A DNA stretch of 12,043 nucleotides from Bacteroidota bacterium (lineage in GTDB: Bacteria; Bacteroidota; Bacteroidia; UKL13-3): positions 1-12,043 of the forward strand of contig RGVD01000061.1 of NCBI GenBank assembly GCA_010027395.1. Reading direction: 5' to 3'. Positions 1 to 3,621 of the stretch are shown here, piece by piece. Under the pieces are notes generated by a model, which was not told the origin of the DNA, did no database searches, and was given only the letters and a program-made list of their open reading frames with translations. Every line of letters starts with the position of its first letter. The stretch's first letter is position 1. The translations under genes were made by a program, and so were the position numbers.

Positions 1-135
1 CAAAAGGATACCCAAATTCCTTTATTGAAAGATAAACCAATGTCAGACGCCTTATCAATTTATGTTTGTATTGACAAGACCTGCAGCCTTCCTCAGAATA
101 ATGTACAGTCAGTGGTGGCTATGTTTAAACTATAA
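1..135 (+). CDS. C-terminal end of a thioredoxin-domain protein, YyaL/DUF255-like (partial)
   Basis: Frame 1 is open from the window edge to TAA at 133-135, giving 44 residues. The end contains IYVCIDKTCSLP followed by a short helix-like tail. A closing 'hydrophobic-VC-x4-C-x2-P' motif is typical of the C-terminus of the long YyaL/SPATA20 family (DUF255 thioredoxin-like domain plus a six-hairpin glycosidase-like domain), and that is the basis for the name. The thioredoxin domain itself lies outside the window. The stop codon directly abuts and overlaps the stop of the convergent minus-strand gene. The call is a family resemblance from a short stretch, so another protein ending in a similar Cys pair is possible. 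Confidence 0.55.
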   Translation, partial: QKDTQIPLLKDKPMSDALSIYVCIDKTCSLPQNNVQSVVAMFKL

Positions 136-1071
136 TTTAATAACTCGAATATTTTTTAATTCATTTTCTGTAATTAATTGAAGAATATACATCCCCGCTT
201 TTAATTCACTTAAGCTTATTGAAGATTTCATTTGAATATTTTCAAATAGTTTAACTTCTTGAAGAGTAGACACATCCAAAACTCTTATTTTAACTCTTAT
301 TTGCACATTGCAGTTTATTGTTAATTTGTCATTAGTTGGATTTGGATAAACATTAAAGCGATTATACTTTTCAATTTCATTTAAACTCGATTTAAGTGGG
401 GAAAATCTATAGACAGTATTTTGAGCAGGATATGACAATAGAAATGTGTCTTTCTTAGTTAGAAACTTTGGATTCTGAGGCAATCCGCCTAAAAGTACTT
501 GTATTTTGTCTTCATCTTTTCCAATACCAACATAAGGTCCGATACTTTGCAACCAGGCTGAGGTATCAGCTTTGATTTTTCCTATATGTATTTCGAAAAT
601 GTTTGAACCTTCAAATAACCAAAGTTGGAAGTTTGCGTAATCTGAGGTATCAGAAGATTCATATAGTCCAACATTATTATATTCGACCTTGAAAACCCTA
701 TTATTATTGACAGTGTCCGTTTGGACGTTAATTGATGAAACGTATGGTGCATTTTTGTTTTTTTCTCTGTATCTAGCATTCAAAATGTATATTCTATTCG
801 CAAAGAATGTTTGGGGGTGAAAAAAAGTTACTGCACCATTTTTAGAAATCCAAATAGAATTATAATCGATTCCATAAAAATTAAAATTAAAAGGCATAAT
901 AATATTACTGCTGCTACTTGTCGCAGGCGTCCAATATTGATCAGGCAAAATACTATATGGATGATTAAGTTCATTATAGACACTTGAATCAATGTTGAAA
1001 TTAAAAAAGGGTTGTGCATAGCACATCCCTATTTTAAAAATTATCAATGTTGCAAATGAAAAACCTTTCAT
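130..1071 (-). CDS. Secreted protein with type IX secretion (Por) C-terminal sorting domain
   Basis: The product is about 313 residues from the ATG at 1071. An in-frame ATG at 1086 would add five residues (MDTKY) and overlap the upstream gene; 1071 is preferred because it gives a cleaner signal peptide (MKGFSFATLIIFKIGMCYA, then QPF). The middle has a PFNFNFYG...WISKNGAVTFF stretch, a beta-rich pattern common in large secreted Bacteroidota proteins. The last about 75 residues begin with FNVYPNPTNDKLTIN and end with GMYILQLITENELKNIRVIKL-type strands, which is the type A T9SS sorting domain (YPNP motif, final basic strand). Such proteins cross the outer membrane through the Por system and are released or anchored at the surface. 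The gene starts just after the stop of the cysteine-rich gene, so the two are probably co-transcribed. No enzymatic motif was recognised; the role is unknown. Confidence 0.85.
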   Translation of the reverse strand: MKGFSFATLIIFKIGMCYAQPFFNFNIDSSVYNELNHPYSILPDQYWTPATSSSSNIIMPFNFNFYGIDYNSIWISKNGAVTFFHPQTFFANRIYILNARYREKNKNAPYVSSINVQTDTVNNNRVFKVEYNNVGLYESSDTSDYANFQLWLFEGSNIFEIHIGKIKADTSAWLQSIGPYVGIGKDEDKIQVLLGGLPQNPKFLTKKDTFLLSYPAQNTVYRFSPLKSSLNEIEKYNRFNVYPNPTNDKLTINCNVQIRVKIRVLDVSTLQEVKLFENIQMKSSISLSELKAGMYILQLITENELKNIRVIKL

Positions 1072-1075
1072 ATAT

Positions 1076-1741
1076 TTAGTATCCATAAGTTGAGCAAGGA
1101 TTAGCTTCTAAATGGGTAAGTATCATTGAATGTAATTCTTGATTACTGATATTGATTCTGCCATTATTTACAATTGTTCCTTCGATTATATATGATACAA
1201 GAGTACCATCATCCTTATATAATGGGCTTTTTATTGGTTCTGTTGAACTAATTACAAATTGCTTGGACTTAGGTATGTATATTCCCCAATTTTTTAAAGT
1301 CCCATTCTCGTCAACATTACTAGTATCCACAGATGTTAGAAACATTCCGAGTCCAGTGTTATCTCCAACTGGTGTCCATCCTCGCCCAAAGTATATACTT
1401 CTAAGGTAATTTACTAATAGGGTCATGTTTTGAGGATCAATTACTATCCAACAAATTGGACAACATCCATAGTTATTTTTTAATTCTAAGATATCAGCAC
1501 ATAATTCAGGAGGGTCAACTAATCGCATTAATTCAGGTAATGCGCATGGTACACATTGATCAACTAATTCAGTCCTACCTGCAGGCGTAGATAAGAAATA
1601 ACAACCTCTAGGTCTTTTAGGATCATCATCTATGGTAGTTCCTTGGCCAAAAGATGAAATGGCAGATAAGCTTAGGATAATAATTACAAAAACTTTAAAA
1701 TTTAAGTTTTGTATTTTGTATTTTGTGTTTTGTGTTTTCAT
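1076..1741 (-). CDS. Exported cysteine-rich protein of unknown function
   Basis: The start is placed at the ATG at 1741. A TTG at 1762 would add a seven-residue leader ahead of the signal peptide and lies close to the promoter -7 box. The 221-residue product opens with a basic, polar n-region, then a hydrophobic core (VFVIIILSLSAISSFG) ending before GQG, which reads as a Sec signal peptide. The mature part has eight cysteines, including a CxxC (QCVPC) and a CCPIC cluster, suggesting disulfides or metal binding outside the cytoplasm. No T9SS sorting domain is visible. It precedes the T9SS-sorted gene with near-zero spacing (TAA at 1078-1076, next ATG at 1071), so translational coupling is likely. 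The n-region is encoded by a 7-bp tandem repeat. I do not recognise a family. Confidence 0.75.
   Translation of the reverse strand: MKTQNTKYKIQNLNFKVFVIIILSLSAISSFGQGTTIDDDPKRPRGCYFLSTPAGRTELVDQCVPCALPELMRLVDPPELCADILELKNNYGCCPICWIVIDPQNMTLLVNYLRSIYFGRGWTPVGDNTGLGMFLTSVDTSNVDENGTLKNWGIYIPKSKQFVISSTEPIKSPLYKDDGTLVSYIIEGTIVNNGRINISNQELHSMILTHLEANPCSTYGY
1707..1734. repeat. Heptanucleotide tandem repeat, 4 units, in the start of a signal-peptide gene
   Basis: On the + strand the units are TTTTGTA, TTTTGTA, TTTTGTG, TTTTGTG, followed by TTTTCA, which ends in the start codon complement. The array lies at about codons 3-12 of the minus-strand cysteine-rich gene and encodes its Lys/Asn/Gln/Tyr-rich n-region. 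Seven is not a multiple of three, so gain or loss of one unit would shift the frame right after the start. Confidence 0.8.
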
Positions 1742-1769
1742 AAATTTGGTTTTGAAATACAAATTTTAC

Positions 1770-1777
1770 CAAATATA
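1770..1777 (-). promoter_or_regulatory. Putative -7 box (TATATTTG) for the minus-strand secreted gene pair
   Basis: The complement of 1770-1777 reads TATATTTG, matching the Bacteroidota -7 consensus TAnnTTTG. It lies about 28 bp upstream of the ATG at 1741. No good TTTG/TTG -33 element is present at 19-21 bp spacing, so only half of the promoter is supported. Confidence 0.4.
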
Positions 1778-1811
1778 AATTGAAAGTCAAATTTATTTTA
1801 TAAAAGAGCTG

Positions 1812-1841
1812 TTGTATAATCTATTCAAAATCTTATATTTG
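1812..1841 (+). promoter_or_regulatory. Bacteroidota-type promoter of the metH operon
   Basis: TTG at 1812-1814 and TATATTTG at 1834-1841 are separated by exactly 19 bp, fitting the TTTG-N19-21-TAnnTTTG consensus of the Bacteroidota primary sigma factor. The predicted transcription start falls at about 1846-1849, which is where the riboswitch P1 stem begins. That agreement supports both calls. Confidence 0.75.
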
Positions 1842-1846
1842 CCCTG

Positions 1847-1952
1847 CTTATCGAGAAAGACGGAGGGATTAGGCCCTATGATGTCTTAGCAACCCTTAAC
1901 AGAAAGGGTGCCAAAACCTATCTTGAACCGAACGTGTGAAAGAGCTGATAAG
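1847..1952 (+). promoter_or_regulatory. SAM-I (S-box) riboswitch
   Basis: This aptamer binds S-adenosylmethionine and represses methionine-biosynthesis genes when SAM is abundant. P1 is formed by CTTATC (1847-1852) with GATAAG (1947-1952). Within it are the conserved GGAGGGA...GGCCCTATGATG region, the TAGCAACCC segment, and an ACCCTT/AAGGGT hairpin followed by TGCCAAAACC, all in the order of the S-box core. It sits between a strong promoter and metH part 1, the expected context. Identification is by motif order and P1 pairing, without a covariance-model score. Confidence 0.9.
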
Positions 1953-1979
1953 TAAAGGCAATGCTGCTATTTACTTGTC
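1947..1979 (+). promoter_or_regulatory. Alternative stem competing with riboswitch P1 (candidate expression platform)
   Basis: GATAAGTAAA (1947-1956) can pair with TTTACTTGTC (1970-1979): 10 bp including one G-U, with a 13-nt loop. The first six bases are the 3' strand of P1, so this stem and SAM-stabilised P1 exclude each other, as expected of a riboswitch switching helix. No U-tract follows, so the mechanism (termination, Rho or translation) cannot be read from the sequence. Confidence 0.5.
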
Positions 1980-2016
1980 AATCCAAAACTTTCCCGCTAA
2001 GCAAAAAAAACATGCT

Positions 2017-2046
2017 GCCTTCATTTACCGGAAAATAAATGCTGGC
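2017..2046 (+). other. Hairpin in the metH leader
   Basis: GCC-TT-CATTTA (2017-2027), loop CCGGAAAA, TAAATG-CT-GGC (2036-2046) can fold as a 6-bp stem extended by 3 bp across a small internal loop. There is no run of T after it, so it is not a typical intrinsic terminator. It lies 65 bp upstream of the metH start codon in an unusually long leader of about 160 nt between aptamer and gene. Confidence 0.35.
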
Positions 2047-2111
2047 TTGATTAACGAAGCGTCAAAGCATACCGGAAGCCTAGATGCAAGCAAAAATTTC
2101 ATAACGAAAAC

Positions 2112-3113
2112 ATGAACATTACCGACATTTTAAAAGAGCGAATCCTTGTTCTTGATGGTGCAATGGGCACCATGATTCAGCGACACAAGCTTGAAGAAGA
2201 AGACTTCAGAACTGAAGCTTTAAAAAATCATCCTCATCCGTTAAAGGGCAACAATGATTTGCTTTCATTATCTCGACCAGATATTATCAAAGATATTCAT
2301 GCCCAATACTATGCTGCGGGTGCTGATATAGCTGAAACCAACACTTTTAGCGGTACTACCATTGCGCAAGCTGATTATCACTTGGAGCATTTGGTGTATG
2401 AATTGAATTTTCAATCAGCCAAAATTGCAAGAGAAGTAGCTGACGAGTTTACTGCTCGTGAACCAAACAAACCGCGATTTGTGGCAGGTTCAATGGGTCC
2501 TACCAATAGAACAGCATCATTATCTCCAGATGTAAATGATCCAGGATACAGGGCCGTTACTTATGATCAATTGGTAACAGCCTACAAAGAACAAGCTAGA
2601 GCCTTGATAGACGGAGGAGCCGACTTGTTATTGGTTGAAACCATTTTTGATACCTTGAATGCCAAAGCCGCTTTGTTTGCTATTGAAGAGGTGTTTGATG
2701 AAATAGGTAAACGCTACCCAATCATGGTGAGTGGAACCATTACGGATGCTTCAGGTAGAACGCTATCAGGACAAACGACTGAAGCCTTTTTGATTTCGGT
2801 TTCACATATTCCATTGTTGAGTGTTGGATTGAATTGTGCTTTAGGTGCTAGTGCGCTTAGGCCATATTTACAAGTGCTTTCTCATAATTCAAACTTTATG
2901 GTGAGTGCACATCCAAATGCGGGTTTGCCAAACGAAATGGGAGCTTATGATGAGAGTCCGGAATACATGGCACAACAAATTGAAGAGTTTTTGAAAGAAG
3001 GTTTGATAAATATTATTGGCGGTTGCTGCGGAACAACACCCCCACATATCAAAGCCATTGCTGAAGTAGCGGCTAAATATAAACCGAGGAAATTATCAGT
3101 TTCAAGCCAATAA
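2112..3113 (+). CDS. metH: Methionine synthase part 1, homocysteine-binding domain
   Basis: This 333-residue protein is the homocysteine S-methyltransferase (Hcy) domain of cobalamin-dependent methionine synthase, a zinc-dependent TIM barrel that activates homocysteine. It begins with ILVLDGAMGTMIQ (residues 11-23). It carries the zinc ligands in LNCALGA (Cys242) and GGCCGTTPPHI (Cys305, Cys306). The VAGSMGPTN and LLLVETIFDT segments are also typical. It is the right length for the separate Hcy-domain protein found in Bacteroidota whose MetH is split in two genes; the remaining domains are in the ORF at 3622. The ATG at 2112 fits the family N-terminus. It lies downstream of a SAM-I riboswitch, and the partner gene is separated from it by an inserted GxxExxY cassette. 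Confidence 0.95.
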   Translation: MNITDILKERILVLDGAMGTMIQRHKLEEEDFRTEALKNHPHPLKGNNDLLSLSRPDIIKDIHAQYYAAGADIAETNTFSGTTIAQADYHLEHLVYELNFQSAKIAREVADEFTAREPNKPRFVAGSMGPTNRTASLSPDVNDPGYRAVTYDQLVTAYKEQARALIDGGADLLLVETIFDTLNAKAALFAIEEVFDEIGKRYPIMVSGTITDASGRTLSGQTTEAFLISVSHIPLLSVGLNCALGASALRPYLQVLSHNSNFMVSAHPNAGLPNEMGAYDESPEYMAQQIEEFLKEGLINIIGGCCGTTPPHIKAIAEVAAKYKPRKLSVSSQ

Positions 3114-3115
3114 TT

Positions 3116-3156
3116 TTTAACCACTAAGACTCAAAGTAGGCACAAAGAACGCTAAG
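3116..3156. repeat. Left inverted repeat of the GxxExxY cassette
   Basis: It begins TTTAACCACTAAGACTCAAA and consists of loosely repeated xxCAAAG/CTAAG blocks. It starts three bases after the metH part 1 stop (3111-3113) and runs up to the ATG of the GxxExxY gene. Its partner is at 3535-3577 in inverted orientation. Confidence 0.7.
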
Positions 3157-3528
3157 ATGGAACTTGAAGAGCTAACAAAAACTATCATAGGAATAGCAAT
3201 CAAAGTGCATTCACAATTGGGTCCAGGTTTATTAGAATCTGCTTATAAAGAGTGTTTGTTTTATGAGATTCAAAAACATGAAATATTTGTTGAGAAAGAA
3301 AAATCAATGCCCCTGATTTATGAGCAAGTAAAACTTGAAATTGGATATAGATTAGATTTGTTGGTAGACAATAAATTGGTTATTGAGGTCAAAGCAGTCG
3401 AGGGATTGAATGATGTTCATGTTGCGCAAACTTTAACTTATCTGAAACTCGGAAACTATAAATTGGGATTGCTAATAAATTTCAATGTATCTCTTTTGAA
3501 AAACGGAATTAGACGAATAATTAATTAA
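3157..3528 (+). CDS. GxxExxY family protein (PD-(D/E)XK nuclease-like)
   Basis: The product has 123 residues, the usual length for this family. The naming motif is visible as G24-LL-E27-SA-Y30 in LGPGLLESAYKECL. The nuclease-like core follows: D67 in YRLDLLVDN, then E77-V-K79 in VIEVKAVE, then Q91 in QTLTYL, fitting the D...ExK...Q pattern of the PD-(D/E)XK superfamily. All putative catalytic residues are present, so the protein may be active. No substrate is established for the family as far as I know. The gene is flanked by inverted repeats and sits between the two metH genes in the same orientation, so it is probably transcribed from the riboswitch-controlled promoter. Confidence 0.88.
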   Translation: MELEELTKTIIGIAIKVHSQLGPGLLESAYKECLFYEIQKHEIFVEKEKSMPLIYEQVKLEIGYRLDLLVDNKLVIEVKAVEGLNDVHVAQTLTYLKLGNYKLGLLINFNVSLLKNGIRRIIN

Positions 3529-3534
3529 AAACAT

Positions 3535-3577
3535 CTTTGTGCACTTAGTGTAAATTCTTTGTGCCTTTGTGGTTAAA
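3535..3577. repeat. Right inverted repeat of the GxxExxY cassette
   Basis: It ends GCCTTTGTGGTTAAA, the complement of the left arm's TTTAACCAC start, with internal CTTTGTG/CTTAGTG blocks matching the left arm. It begins six bases after the GxxExxY stop. Confidence 0.7.
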
Positions 3578-3588
3578 TAAAAAAAATA

Positions 3589-3617
3589 AGCCCAAGGCTA
3601 TCAGCCAAAAGCCAAAT
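3589..3617. repeat. AGCC-rich low-complexity spacer before metH part 2
   Basis: A short run built from AGCC-type words (AAGCCCAAGGCTATC, then AGCCAAAAGCCAAA) lies between the GxxExxY cassette and the metH part 2 ATG. It has no coding potential and no clear ribosome-binding site. It may be a decayed repeat. Confidence 0.3.
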
Positions 3618-3621
3618 CAAA

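Larger units (their letters stand above)
3116..3577 (+). mobile_element. GxxExxY cassette bounded by about 40-bp imperfect inverted repeats
   Basis: The left arm (3116-3156) and the reverse complement of the right arm (3535-3577) both begin TTTAACCAC and share AAG, CAAAG and CTAAG/ACAAAG blocks along their length. The two arms tightly frame a single small PD-(D/E)XK gene, and the left arm ends at the base before its ATG. The unit lies in what would be a short gap between two metH genes. There is no transposase and no evident target-site duplication. It is best described as a compact nuclease-gene cassette with terminal inverted repeats. Confidence 0.65.

Noticed and set aside
1152..1409. Plus-strand ORF opposite the cysteine-rich gene
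   Set aside because: It lies wholly antisense to a gene with a signal peptide and proper context; its translation looks like a shadow, with no family features.
1812..1821. Sigma-70-like TATAAT near 1815
   Set aside because: There is no TTGACA at proper spacing, and the overlapping TTG-N19-TATATTTG promoter fits Bacteroidota and the riboswitch start far better.
2017..2046. Intrinsic terminator in the metH leader
   Set aside because: The hairpin is short, AT-rich and followed by TTGATTAACG rather than a T-run.
3116..3577. CRISPR array or short regularly spaced repeats
   Set aside because: The repeats are a single inverted pair around one gene, with no regular spacer structure.
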